Origin: UBA7985 sp038141425
GTDB taxonomy: Bacteria; Pseudomonadota; Alphaproteobacteria; UBA7985
NCBI GenBank assembly: GCA_038141425.1
Contig: JAYQIC010000003.1
Coordinates: 173,035 to 237,034, forward strand
Length of the DNA stretch: 64,000 nt
Direction of reading: 5' to 3'
In this document: positions 9,398 through 18,994 of the stretch, in pieces
Numbering within the stretch: position 1 is the first letter of the stretch
Layout: every line of letters begins with the position of its first letter
Translations under genes and position numbers: made by a program
Notes under the pieces: generated by a model
What the model saw: the letters and a program-made list of their open reading frames with translations, nothing else
Database searches by the model: none
What the model was told of the DNA's origin: nothing

Positions 9398-12300
9398 TTG
9401 ACCACAGAAAGTTTGAGCGAGCAGACCTTGTGCGGGCGGCCCTGGAAAGTTTGTTCTCCGGCGATCAGCGCGCCTCTGCTCATTCGCTGGCGGCTCAGGC
9501 CCGGTTTGAGACGGTGGGCGAGGGGCAGGTTCTCATGACCGAGGGCGCGGCGGCAGATGACCTGTTCGTGCTCTGCGCCGGGCGTTTGCATGTCTATGCC
9601 CGTGATGGCAGCGGCGCGCTGGGGCTGGTGGCGTCGATTGAGCAGCCCGGACAGGTGGTGGGTGAGCAAGCCTTCATCGACGATCGCAAGTTTCGCAACG
9701 CCACCCTGATTGCGCTCCAGAGTGGCCGGGTTGCGCGCATTCCCGGTGATGCGTTCCGGGAGCATCTGGCCCGGGATCAGGCAGCGCTGGCGCGGCTCTC
9801 GGCCGTCGGCGGACGGCAGTTGGAGCATCGCCTGAGTGCACTGGCGCTCGAACTCGATGACAGTTTGGGTGCTGCACTCACCCAGTCCGCCCCAGAGCCC
9901 GGCAGTTTGAGGCCGGAGAGAGCCTGTTCATCGCCGGGGAACCAGCGCGCCAAGCCTATCTGATCGTGAGCGGACAGATCGGCCTGACCAATCCTCACAA
10001 TGGCAAGACCGAAGCCCGGCTCGGGCGCGGGCTGACGCTGGGGGTCGATGCAGTGATATCCGGGGGCGAGCATCCGCTCAACGCCGTGGCGCTGGAACCA
10101 ACGGAAGTTGTGGCGCTGTCCGATGCTGCGATTGAAGCGCTGTCGGACCAGACGACTGCGGACGCAACCCCGGGAGGCGGTCTCGCGCTGGGGCAGGGTA
10201 TTCAGACATCGTCGACCCATGTCGCCCTCTCTTCGACCAGCCGAGATCTGGGCGGGGCCTGCATCACGACCGATTTCCTGGCGCCCGCAGGGGGCGTTGT
10301 CCGGGTCAAGCACTACCCTGAGCGGGGGCAAACTTACGCACTGATCAAAGGGGCCGACGTTGCCGGCGCGCGGGTGGTTGCGGCGCCGGCGGGCGACCGG
10401 CTGCTTACGCTCGACCCCGACACGGATGAGGTCCGGGGGCTGTCTGCGCCCTCGGATTGGACCGATCTGCCCCGGGCCATTGATCTGCTGTTGCAGGGCC
10501 AGCAGCTCAGCGCCATCCAGCAGGAGGCCTTCTCGCAGCATGGTCGACTGCTGGTGGGCGATCATGCCGACGGTGAGGGCAGCTTGAGCGGCATGGTCTG
10601 TTCGTGCCGTGCGGTGACTGCGATCCAGCTGCATGACATGGCAGCGGAGGGCGCTTCGGTCGAAGACATGGTCGCGCGCACCGGCGCAGGAACGGTCTGC
10701 GGGGGTGCAGGGACATGCTGCCGCTGTTTACCCAGACTGCGCAAGAAACGCTGTGCTGGATCGAGCCGGAAACCCTGCCGGGTGGGGTGGTGCGTGTCCG
10801 GCTCAACATGGGAAATGGAGCCAGCGGTGCCGCGCGGTCAGTATTTGAAACGGCGAAAGTCGGCGATTTTGTCCGGGTCAGCGCCATGGTCAAAGGACAG
10901 TGGCTACAGCGCCCCTTCACACTGACGGATTGGGATGAGCGCAGTCTTGAGATTACGGTAAAGCTCGAAGAACCCGGCCAGTATTCTGACTGGCTGCGCG
11001 CCGCGGCGCCCGGTGATCTGTTCAAAGTCGGGACGCCCGAAGGGCACGCCTATGGCGTCGAAGGCGACGCCCGGCCGCTGGTGTTCATTGTTGCCGGGAT
11101 TGGGGTCACCCCTGCGCTGGCGGCCGTGCGCAAGCTCGCCGGTACGCGCGCCCTCGATGTCCGCTACGTGTACCGGGATCCGGCCGAAGCCACGGGCTTG
11201 CCGCAGCTGGAGTCTCTGGCGCGGGCCGGTGATATCAGTCTGGCCACCTTTGCTACCGGGACCAGCGGCGAAGCGCGTGGACAGCGCCCTTCTGTCGAGG
11301 CCTTGATCGACGGCATCCGCACCATGGGACCAGCGCAAGTGGTGGTATGCGGGCCTGAGGGCTTCAATCACCCGCTGAGGGAGGCGCTGGTGTCCGTCGC
11401 CGACGCCGAAGTCTTCGTCGAGGACTTTCAGGAAACCATCGGCCGGGGTGTGAACACGGGTGCTGCCGCGGCACACGCGATCCGGTCGCCCGGCTTTATC
11501 CCGGATCGGGCGCGGGAGAGCCTGTTTACCCGCAAGGCACCGGGCACCATGGCTGAAGAGGCTGAGGACTTCCTGCGTGAATTCTACCGCAGCGAACGCC
11601 CTGACGATGATCCCACAGAGCGCCTCGGCACGGTGATGGAGGCCATCGGTAGCCAGGGAAGCTGGCGCAAGACGGCTGACGAATTGGCCTTTGCTGCGCA
11701 GCTGGCGTGGCGCAATGCACCGCGCTGCATCGGACGGCTTTACTGGAAGGGCCTGCACCTGCGCGACGGCCGCGATCTGCAGACTGCCGACGATGTCGCC
11801 CGGGCGCTGTTCGAGCACATGCGCTTTGCCTTTAACGGTGGGGCCATCCGCCCCGCGATCACGGTTTTCAACCATGGCGGGCCCGAGGGCAGGCGCCGCG
11901 GATCTGGAACTCGCAGCTGCAGCTCTACGCGGGGTACCGTCTGCGCACCGGCCAGCAAGTCGGTGATCCGGCACAGAATGCCCTGACCGAAGCCATCATG
12001 GCACTGGGCTGGGAGCCATCGGGAAGCCAATTCGAGATCCTGCCACTGGTAATTCAGGGCAGCGACGGGCATCCGCAGCTGTTCGAATTGCCAGAAGATG
12101 TCCGCTACGAAGTGCCATTGATTCACCCGGGTTATCCTGCATTCAGCGCCATGAAGCTACGCTGGCACGCGGTTCCCTTTGTCGCTGACCTGCGACTGGA
12201 TGCAGGCGGCATCACCTATCCGTTTGCGCCCTTCAATGGCTGGTTCATGAATACGGAAATTGCAGCAAGAAATCTGATCGATCATAACCGCTACAATCTG

Positions 12301-12648
12301 CTTGAAGCGGTGGCCGAAGCCATGGGGTTGGATCAGCGCAACGAGCGCGACCTGTGGCGGGACAAGGCCCTGATCATGCTCAATGAGGCCGTAATCGCTT
12401 CCTATGATGACGCCGGTGTGCGGCTGGCCGATCATCACAACGCGACCCTCGATTTCGTTGAGTTCTGCCGCGCGGAGCAGCGCGCCGGGCGCGAGGTTTT
12501 TGGCGAATGGATGTGGTTGGTGCCGCCGGTTTCAGCGTCTCTGTCGCCCCTCTACCAGCAGCCCTTTGCCAATATCTCGGTCAAACCCGCCTATGCGCGT
12601 CAGCCCGCTATCTGGACTTCAAAGCCCCCTGCCGCGGATCATCCGTGA
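9398..12648 (+). CDS. nos: Self-sufficient nitric oxide synthase with N-terminal CRP-like, [2Fe-2S], FAD/NAD(P) and NOS oxygenase domains
   Basis: Predicted to oxidise L-arginine to NO and citrulline with O2 and reduced pyridine nucleotide, all in one chain. About 1084 residues after restoring one base at each of four sites (about 9428, 9890, 10700, 11888). Order: CRP-like roll (GEGQVLMTEGAAADDLFVLC, then VVGEQAFIDDRKFRNATL); second roll (FEAGESLFIAGEPARQAYLI); unassigned segment; BFD-type domain with C402-x-C404 and C435-GG-C438; reductase with FAD motif RPFTLT (506), NAD(P) motif AGIGVTPA (567) and CGPEGF; NOS oxygenase with axial haem C778 in AWRNAPRCIGRLYW, RIWNSQLQLYAGYR, arginine-binding E955 in FNGWFMNTEIAARN, ADHHNATLDF and WMWLVPPVSASLSP. 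The reductase precedes the oxygenase, as in Sorangium NOS and unlike animal NOS. The start is a TTG with AAGGA ten bases upstream and is the least certain part. Confidence 0.9.
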
Positions 12649-13229
12649 CCGCGATCGAGGCTGCGCGAATGACCCCGCGTGTGGGGGCTCTCGCCCGAAA
12701 AACTGCGCCTCAGTTGTCCTGAAGGACGCCCATGGAGCAGTTCGAGGAACCAGGCCTCGTGCTCGATCTCTTCCTTGAGGATGTCCTTCGCAAGATCGTA
12801 GGTCACAGGGTCCTTGCCCAGCGTCATGGTGCAGAGCCGGTTCCAGTTCACGACGGCGCCCTGCTCAGCCTTCAGGCACATCTTCAGGATATCCTCCACC
12901 TCGATGGGGCCATTCGGAAGCTGGAGGAATTCACAGCCTGACATGCCGATGAAGTCCTGCGCATCCCGGGGCAGCGTACCGCCGAGTTCGAAGATGCGCT
13001 GGATACAGGACTCATAGTGGCTGAGGTCCTCCATCCGTGCGTCTTCTATGATGCCCTTCAAGTGCTCGCCTTCCGGTCCTGTGCAGTGGGCACGGATGTT
13101 GGTGAGGTAGTAGTAGGCGGTGAACTCGACTGATGCGTTCTTGATCAGCGTATTCAGGATTTCGTCAACATCGGCACCGTTCTTCCGAAGCACGTTAATG
13201 CCGACCACTTGGTAATCATTGTTGCTCAT
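12639..13229 (-). CDS. Dps-like / ferritin-like diiron protein (DPSL type)
   Basis: A 196-residue four-helix-bundle protein likely to store iron and consume peroxide. Ferroxidase-type residues are spread as expected: NASVEFTAYYYL on helix 1, EDARMEDLSHYE on helix 2, KAEQGAVVNWN on helix 3 and KEEIEHEAWFLELL on helix 4. The C-terminal GRPSGQLRRSFSGESP resembles the tail of thermoferritin/DPSL proteins. A cysteine is present at GMSGCEFL. Start ATG 13229 is preferred over upstream codons because AGGAAAG lies just before it and the resulting N-terminus fits the family. The gene converges on the nitric oxide synthase and overlaps its stop by ten bases. Co-location suggests iron or oxidative/nitrosative stress handling (inference). 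Confidence 0.85.
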   Translation of the reverse strand: MSNNDYQVVGINVLRKNGADVDEILNTLIKNASVEFTAYYYLTNIRAHCTGPEGEHLKGIIEDARMEDLSHYESCIQRIFELGGTLPRDAQDFIGMSGCEFLQLPNGPIEVEDILKMCLKAEQGAVVNWNRLCTMTLGKDPVTYDLAKDILKEEIEHEAWFLELLHGRPSGQLRRSFSGESPHTRGHSRSLDRGHG

Positions 13230-13310
13230 GGACTTTCCTGCGTTGCGGATGTTTGCGGCGTGCCGAACGGCGCGGAGCGTAAGCACGCGTGTGGTTGATT
13301 GAAGGCTGGG

Positions 13311-14185
13311 TCAGGGTGAGCTCTGCCGAGCCAGTGGTAGGGTCAGGCAGGTCGCGCCGCCTTCCCCGGGAAGCTGATCTCTGCGCCGACGTAGGTCTGA
13401 ACCCGGCAGCCGGCCTGCTCCAACAGAGCCTTGGTTTTTGCCAGGCCGTCCAGCATGACCACGTGCCGGGGACCGATCGCCAGCACGTTGCAGGCCATAA
13501 GTTCATATTCGTCTTCGGGCACCTGCAACATCCGGATTCCGCGTGCTTCAAGCAGGTCAGCGAAATCGTCGGGGATGGACGGCGCGTGCACGAGTGCGAG
13601 GTCGCGGTCCAAGGGCGAGATGATCATCATCAGGTGGAAGACATCGTCCGGGTGCCGGGGCTCTGGCAGGGTCACCGCGTGGACGTTAATCGATGCACCC
13701 AGCATGCGCCTGAGCTGGTCAATGCCGGCGTCGTTGGTCCGAACCCCGCGACCGACGGCCATGGTCGTTGCGTCGAGCCAGATGACGTCGCCCCCTCGAC
13801 CAGCCCTGGTGGTTCGATCTGTCCAAGAACACCGAGGCCGGTTTGCTCCTCGATCAATCTTGCGTTGATCGACGGCTCGGCCTGGCGGCTGGCGCGCCCC
13901 ATTTGGCACAGAACCAGCCCCTTGGGCGTTACCACGGTAGCGTCGCGGGTATAGACGGCATCGAGGGTCAGGGAAGCGGGGCCGGAGAGGTCGACCACTT
14001 CCGCACCGTTATCCACGAGAATGGTCGCGCAAACGGGCGTGTTCTGCGCAGGCGCGGTCAAAGTCCGGCGCGCCCCGGTAGCGAAGGGACTGCCATTGCT
14101 GACCAACTTTGTCACCGGACTGGTAGGCGTGCTCGGGGGACCGGACTGCGACTTGCGTCAGCAAACTAAACTCGTCTTCAATCAT
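13311..14185 (-). CDS. DDAH / arginine deiminase-like guanidino hydrolase
   Basis: Predicted cytoplasmic pentein-fold amidinohydrolase, about 291 residues, of the dimethylargininase/arginine-deiminase group, which release citrulline from arginine-type substrates. The core motifs are visible: TLDAVYTRDATVVTPKG (substrate-guanidinium Asp), VEGGDVIWLD, catalytic His in HPDDVFHLMMI, and a C-terminal catalytic Cys restored as GKGGATCLTLPL. Three one-base breaks are needed to see this: near 14023, near 13795 and near 13361; the last moves the stop to 13311. The ATG at 14185 has GGAG directly before it. It lies 82 bases upstream of the ferritin-like gene on the same strand. Beside a nitric oxide synthase, clearance of methylarginine inhibitors is an attractive but untested role; agmatine or other guanidines are alternatives. 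Confidence 0.82.
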
Positions 14186-14452
14186 CTCCGTACCTCTGGG
14201 ACGCTGACGCTTGGTCAAGGCAATAACATTAGTTTAAATGAATGAACCATAGAAGCGCAACGTGTCTTGGGGCGTTCGCCTTTGCGCATGGCAATAGGGG
14301 CTTGCAACGTTCCTTTCTGGGATCGGCCGTTCTGCTGGGCCGCGAGGTGCGGGCTGGCGAACCGGCAATAATGTTTTTTCCCCGTCGCTAGACCTTGCAT
14401 CTTCAGCGATTCCTGATCAGAGTTGAGCCTTGGGAAAACAGGAGAGTTTCTT
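14186..14452. promoter_or_regulatory. Divergent intergenic region upstream of the peptide-type importer
   Basis: A 267-base spacer separates the leftward DDAH-like gene from the rightward binding-protein gene. The left end is AT-rich (around 14219-14245), suitable for a promoter. AGGAGA at about 14440 is the ribosome site of the downstream gene. No clear operator palindrome was recognised. Confidence 0.4.
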
Positions 14453-15997
14453 ATGCTACGTTTCATTCTCTTAACCGCTACAGCCCTGAGCCTGACCGTC
14501 ACGGCAGCCTCGGCTGAGACCATCCGCTGGGCGCGCGCCGGTGACTCGCTGACGCTTGATCCGCACTCTCAGAACGAGGGCCCAACCCACGCTCTGGCAC
14601 ACCAGATTTATGATCCGCTGCTGCAGCGCGACATGTCTGGCGCAATCATCCCTGCGCTGGCGACCGAGTGGGCGACCCTGCCGGGTAACCCGAATGTATG
14701 GCGCTTCAAGCTGCGTGAAGGCGTGACCTTCCACGACGGCGCTGCCTTTGATTCCGAGGACGTGGTGTTCTCGCTGAACCGCGCTAAGGCCGATACCTCC
14801 GAGATGCAGGAACTGCTTGCTTCGGTGATCGATATTCGCGCCGTTGACGCCTACACCGTTGATCTTGAGACCGAGGGTGCAAACCCGCTGATGATCAACA
14901 ACCTGACCAACACCTTCATGATGGACAAGGGCTGGGCCGAGGCCAATGACGTCGTCAAGCCGCTTGACCACAATGCGGGTGAGACGACCTATGCGACCTC
15001 GAACACCAACGGTACCGGTGCGTTCATGCTCGTCAGCCGTGCAGTCGACGAAAAGACTGTCCTGAAGGCGAACCCGAACTACTGGGGCGCAGACATTTAC
15101 CCGAACCAGGTGAGCGAAATCATCTACACCCCGATTCAGTCCTCCGCGACCCGCGTTGCGGCCCTGCTGTCGGGTGAAGTTGATATCATCCAGGACGTTC
15201 CGGTTCAGGATCTGGGCCGGGTGGCTGACACCGCTGGCCTGAAGGTCGTGACCGCGGCGCAAAACCGCGTGATCTTCTTTGGCGTTGATAACGCTGAAGG
15301 CCCGACCTCTGACGTCCGCGTTCGTCAGGCGATGAACATGGCCATCAACCGCGATGCCATCAAAGCCATCGTGATGCGTGACCAGTCCGACCCAACGGGT
15401 GTCATCATGCCTCCGTTCGTAAACGGCTGGACCGACGCCCTGAACGAGTTCCCTTCGTACGACATCGATGCTGCTAAGGCGCTGATGGCTGACGCAGGGT
15501 ACGCGGACGGCTTCGACATCACGCTGAACTGCCCGAACGATCGCTACATCAACGACGAAGCCATCTGTCAGGCTGCTGTCGGCATGATGGGTCAGATTGG
15601 CATCAACGTGACCCTTGATGCGCGTCCGAAAGCGCAGCACTTCCCATTCATCAAGGAAGGCAACTCTGACTTCTGGATGCTGGGTTGGGGCGTACCGACC
15701 TTCGATTCCCACTACATCTTCAACTACCTGCTTCACACGAACATCGGCAGCCGCGGTTCCTGGAACCCGACCGGTTTCAGCAACGCAGAAGTTGACGAGA
15801 TGATTGTCAGCCTGGAATCCGAGACCGATCTCGCGGCCCGGGATGCGACCATCGCCAAGATCTGGGAGATCGTCCAGGCCGAGCAGGTTCACCTGCCGAT
15901 CCACAACCAGGTTCTGAACTGGGGCATGAGCGATGGCATCAATTTTGATGTTCAGCCTGAAGACCAGCCACACTTCCAGTTCCTGACCTTCAACTAA
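14453..15997 (+). CDS. ABC transporter periplasmic substrate-binding protein, family 5 (peptide/opine type)
   Basis: An intact 514-residue periplasmic protein of the DppA/OppA (SBP_bac_5) family. A signal peptide covers residues 1-23 (ALSLTVTAASAE), followed by the family core: TLDPHSQNEGPTHALAHQIY, IPALATEWATLPGNP, WRFKLREGVTFHDG, NGTGAFMLV and a C-terminal NQVLNWGMSDGI. ATG 14453 has AGGAGA about seven bases upstream. It heads an importer operon (two permeases, two ATPases) that continues into a ThDP enzyme and hydantoinase genes. Such proteins bind di- and oligopeptides but also opines, nickel or glutathione, so the ligand is unknown; a hydantoin or N-methylated compound is suggested by the neighbours. 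Its codon use is biased towards GCT/GTT/CGT relative to the enzymes nearby. Confidence 0.92.
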   Translation: MLRFILLTATALSLTVTAASAETIRWARAGDSLTLDPHSQNEGPTHALAHQIYDPLLQRDMSGAIIPALATEWATLPGNPNVWRFKLREGVTFHDGAAFDSEDVVFSLNRAKADTSEMQELLASVIDIRAVDAYTVDLETEGANPLMINNLTNTFMMDKGWAEANDVVKPLDHNAGETTYATSNTNGTGAFMLVSRAVDEKTVLKANPNYWGADIYPNQVSEIIYTPIQSSATRVAALLSGEVDIIQDVPVQDLGRVADTAGLKVVTAAQNRVIFFGVDNAEGPTSDVRVRQAMNMAINRDAIKAIVMRDQSDPTGVIMPPFVNGWTDALNEFPSYDIDAAKALMADAGYADGFDITLNCPNDRYINDEAICQAAVGMMGQIGINVTLDARPKAQHFPFIKEGNSDFWMLGWGVPTFDSHYIFNYLLHTNIGSRGSWNPTGFSNAEVDEMIVSLESETDLAARDATIAKIWEIVQAEQVHLPIHNQVLNWGMSDGINFDVQPEDQPHFQFLTFN

Positions 15998-16066
15998 GAC
16001 CCTGATGCACGCGCTGACTGATCCCCTGACGGGGGTCGGTCAGACGGCTTCAGGCTTATAGGAGAG

Positions 16067-16112
16067 ATTGAGCCCTGGCGGTCTGTCGCCCGGGCTCAAT
16101 CAACTTTTGGCG
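16067..16112 (+). terminator. Stem-loop after the family 5 binding-protein gene
   Basis: ATTGAGCCC at 16067-16075 pairs with GGGCTCAAT at 16092-16100, with an inner GGCG/CGCC continuation. The following CAACTTTTGG is only weakly T-rich. It directly precedes the permease start and could act as a partial terminator or transcript stabiliser. Confidence 0.6.
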
Positions 16113-16114
16113 CT

Positions 16115-17102
16115 ATGCTTCTGATCATTCTCCGGCGCCTGGGCCAGTCGATCTTCGTACTGTTCTTGGTCGCCTTCATTTCGTTCATGATCTTCCGCTA
16201 CGTTGGCAACCCGGTCGATAACCTGCTGGGTCAGGAGGCCACGACTGAGCGACGGGAAGCGCTGATAGAATCACTAGGGCTGAACGACCCTCTGCACGAG
16301 CAGTACTTCGGGTTCGTGATCCGCGCGCTGCAGTTTGATTTCGGCGTGTCGTACCGCACCGGGGAACCGGTGGCAGAAATGATCCTCAATCGCCTGCCGG
16401 CAACCATCGAACTGGCGCTGGTTTCGGCGGTGTTCGCCATTCTTGCTGGGCGTTGTGGCGGGTGTTTACACGGCCATCAATCGTCGAGGGTTTATCGCCA
16501 ATACGATTTTGTCGACGTCGCTGATCGGGGTTTCGCTGCCCACATTCCTGATCGGGGTGCTGCTGATCTGGGTGTTCGCGGTCGAGCTCAAGTGGCTGCC
16601 GTCATTCGGCCGGGGCACGTCGGTCGACATCGGGTTCTGGTCGACGGGGTTCCTGACCGTCTCGGGCCTGAAATCACTGATTTTGCCGGGCATCATGCTG
16701 GGTCTGTATCAGATGACGCTGATCATGCGTCTGACCCGGGCTGAGATGCTGGAGGTCCTGCGCCAGGACTACATTAAATTTGCCAAGGCACGCGGGCTGT
16801 CTGACCGAACGGTCTATTTCGGCCACGCGCTGAAGAATACGCTGGTGCCGGTGATCACCATCGCGGGCCTGCAGCTGGGCTCGATCGTCGCCTTTGCCAT
16901 CATCACCGAGACCGTATTCCAATGGCCCGGTGTGGGGCTGATGTTCATCAATGCCGTCTACTTCGTCGATATCCCGGTGATGAGCGCCTACCTGCTGCTG
17001 GTTGGTACGCTGTTCGTGCTCATCAACCTGATCGTTGACCTGCTCTACCTGCTGATCGACCCGCGCCTGCGCGATGGTCAGCTGCGTGGGGCAGGGGGCT
17101 AG
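16115..17102 (+). CDS. ABC transporter permease, DppB/OppB type
   Basis: Inner-membrane permease of the BPD_transp_1 family, about 328 residues. It opens with the DppB-type first membrane helix (RRLGQSIFVLFLVAFISFMI) and the loop with LGLNDPLHEQYFGF. The cytoplasmic coupling-helix region is visible as EVLRQDYIKFAKARGLSD, then HALKNTLVPVITIAGLQLG and ITETVFQWPGVGLM. The frame breaks at about 16443 through one extra T; the restored sequence reads FAILLGVVAGVYTAINRRG. The ATG at 16115 follows the stem-loop closely and lacks an obvious ribosome site. The next permease starts 18 bases after its stop. Confidence 0.9.
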
Positions 17103-17120
17103 GCCGGGGAGACCAGAGAC

Positions 17121-18029
17121 ATGATGCGACGCTTCTTCCAATCCGACTTCTTCTACGCTTTCACGCGCTCCCCGCTGGCCATGGTGTCGCTGCTCGTGGT
17201 GGCGCTGATGGTCCTGAGTGCGGTCTTCGCCAACTTCATCGCACCGACCAACCCCTTTGACCCGGCGAGCCTGAACCTGATGAACGGCTTTACCCCACCC
17301 ATGGAAGCCAACATGTTCACCGGTGAAAAGTTCCTGCTGGGAACCGATGACCAGGGCCGGGACTTGTTCTCTGCTATCCTCTACGGGCTGCGGGTATCGC
17401 TGTTCGTTGGCATGATGGCGGTCGGACTGGCCATGGTACTCGGCGTATTGCTGGGGTTGATCGCCGGTTACGTGGGCGGTTGGCTGGATACGCTGATCAT
17501 GCGTCTGGCCGACATTCAGATGACCTTCCCCTCGATCCTGATCGCCATGCTGATCTTCGGCGTTGCCCGCGGCTTGCTGCCCCCGGAGCTGCGCGAGGAG
17601 ATGGCGATTACCGTACTGATCCTGTCCATCGGCCTCTCCGAATGGGTCAATTTTGCCCGGACGGTGCGGGGGGCGACCATGGTCGAGAAGGAAAAGGAAT
17701 ACGTTGCCGCCGCGCGGTTGATCGGGCTCAACCGCTGGCAGATCATGCTGCGCCACATCCTGCCCAACGTGCTCGGGCCGGTGCTGGTCATCGCCACGAT
17801 CACGCTGGCGCTGGCGATTATCGCGGAGGCGACGCTGTCCTTCCTCGGGGTCGGCGCACCGCGGACCGAGCCGAGCCTGGGCACGCTGATTCGGATCGGA
17901 CAGGACTTCCTGTTCTCCGGTGAGTGGTGGATCCTGCTGTTCCCTGCGCTGACGTTGCTGGCGCTGGCGCTGTCGGTCAACCTGTTCGGTGACTGGCTGC
18001 GCGACACCCTCAATCCGAGGCTGCGCTGA
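17121..18029 (+). CDS. ABC transporter permease, DppC/OppC type
   Basis: Intact 302-residue inner-membrane permease, partner of the DppB-type protein. The N-terminal helix SPLAMVSLLVVALMVLSAVF is followed by the DppC-type loop containing FLLGTDDQGRDLFSAILYGL. The coupling motif region is EYVAAARLIGLNRWQIMLRH, followed by ILPNVLGPVLVIATI and TLSFLGVGAPRTEPSLGTLI, all typical of OppC/DppC. GGGGAGACCAGAGAC precedes the ATG. Its TGA overlaps the start codon of the following ATPase (TGATG), showing translational coupling. Confidence 0.94.
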   Translation: MMRRFFQSDFFYAFTRSPLAMVSLLVVALMVLSAVFANFIAPTNPFDPASLNLMNGFTPPMEANMFTGEKFLLGTDDQGRDLFSAILYGLRVSLFVGMMAVGLAMVLGVLLGLIAGYVGGWLDTLIMRLADIQMTFPSILIAMLIFGVARGLLPPELREEMAITVLILSIGLSEWVNFARTVRGATMVEKEKEYVAAARLIGLNRWQIMLRHILPNVLGPVLVIATITLALAIIAEATLSFLGVGAPRTEPSLGTLIRIGQDFLFSGEWWILLFPALTLLALALSVNLFGDWLRDTLNPRLR

Positions 18030-18994
18030 TGACTATGAAAACTCTGCTTGAGCTCAAGAATATCGAGGTCGCGTTCAAGACCCGCCACGGCGTGCTGAAG
18101 GCGGTGGATGACCTGTCCCTGACGGTGAAAGAAGGCGAAATCCTCGGGATTGTGGGCGAGTCCGGCGCGGGCAAGTCCATGACCGGTGCTGCCATCATCG
18201 GCCTGATCGACCCCCCGGGGCGGTTATCAGCGGGTGAAATCTGGTTTGGTGGTGAGCGCGTGGATGAGCACCCTGAGCGTCTCCGCGGCCGTGAAATCTC
18301 GATGATCTTTCAGGACCCGCTGACCAGCCTTAACCCGCTGCGCACCGTGGGTGACCAGTTGGTCGAAACCATCCTTGCGCACATGCCCGTTTCCAAAGAA
18401 GAGGCCGAGAAGCGCGCCCTCGACGGCCTCGCTACGAAGTCGGCATCGACCCCGAGCGCATCAACGCCTACCCGCACGCCTTCTCCGGGGGATGCGACAG
18501 CGGGTGGTGATCGCGCTGGCGCTGGCAACCGAGCCCAAGCTGGTGATCGCCGACGAGCCGACCACGGCGCTTGACGTGTCGGTGCAGGCGCAGGTGCTGG
18601 ACCTGCTCAAGCGGCTGTGCCGGGAACGGGGCACGTCGGTCATTCTCATCACCCACGACATGGGCGTGATCGCCCAGACAAGCGACCGGATCGCGGTCAT
18701 GTACGCCGGACGCCTCGCCGAGATCGGCGGCACCCGGGAGGTTCTGACCAACCCCAGCACCCCTATACGCAGGGGCTTATGGCCTCGACCCCGAGCGTCG
18801 ATGCCAAGTCCTTCGGCGCGGCCCTGTTCCAGATCCCCGGCTCAATGCCCAAGCTCGATGCGCTGCCTTCGGGCTGCGCCTTCAACCCGCGCTGCCAGTA
18901 CGCCCACGACCGCTGCCGGCAGGAGCGACCATCGGTGCAGGCGGGCCGGGCTGCGTGCTGGCTGCTGGAGACCGAGCAGGAGGGCGCCGCATGA
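18029..18994 (+). CDS. ABC transporter ATP-binding protein, DppD/OppD type
   Basis: Cytoplasmic ATPase of the peptide-type importer, about 322 residues. Walker A is GESGAGKS, the Q-loop is SMIFQDPLTSLNP, the signature restores to FSGGMRQRVVIALALATEP, Walker B is LVIADEPTTALD and the H-loop is LITHDMGV. The C-terminal oligopeptide-transporter extension (PSGCAFNPRCQYAHDRC) carries the cysteines that bind an iron-sulfur cluster in some DppD/OppD proteins. Three breaks occur, near 18432, 18492 and 18752; the last is a missing C that restores NPQHPYTQGLMA. It overlaps the previous stop by one base and the next start by four. Confidence 0.9.

Noticed and set aside
9398..12648. Programmed frameshifting or a decayed, split nitric oxide synthase
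   Set aside because: The four breaks are missing single bases, mostly in G or C runs, the same pattern as in unrelated housekeeping-type genes of the window; no slippery site with a downstream structure is evident, and all catalytic motifs are intact.
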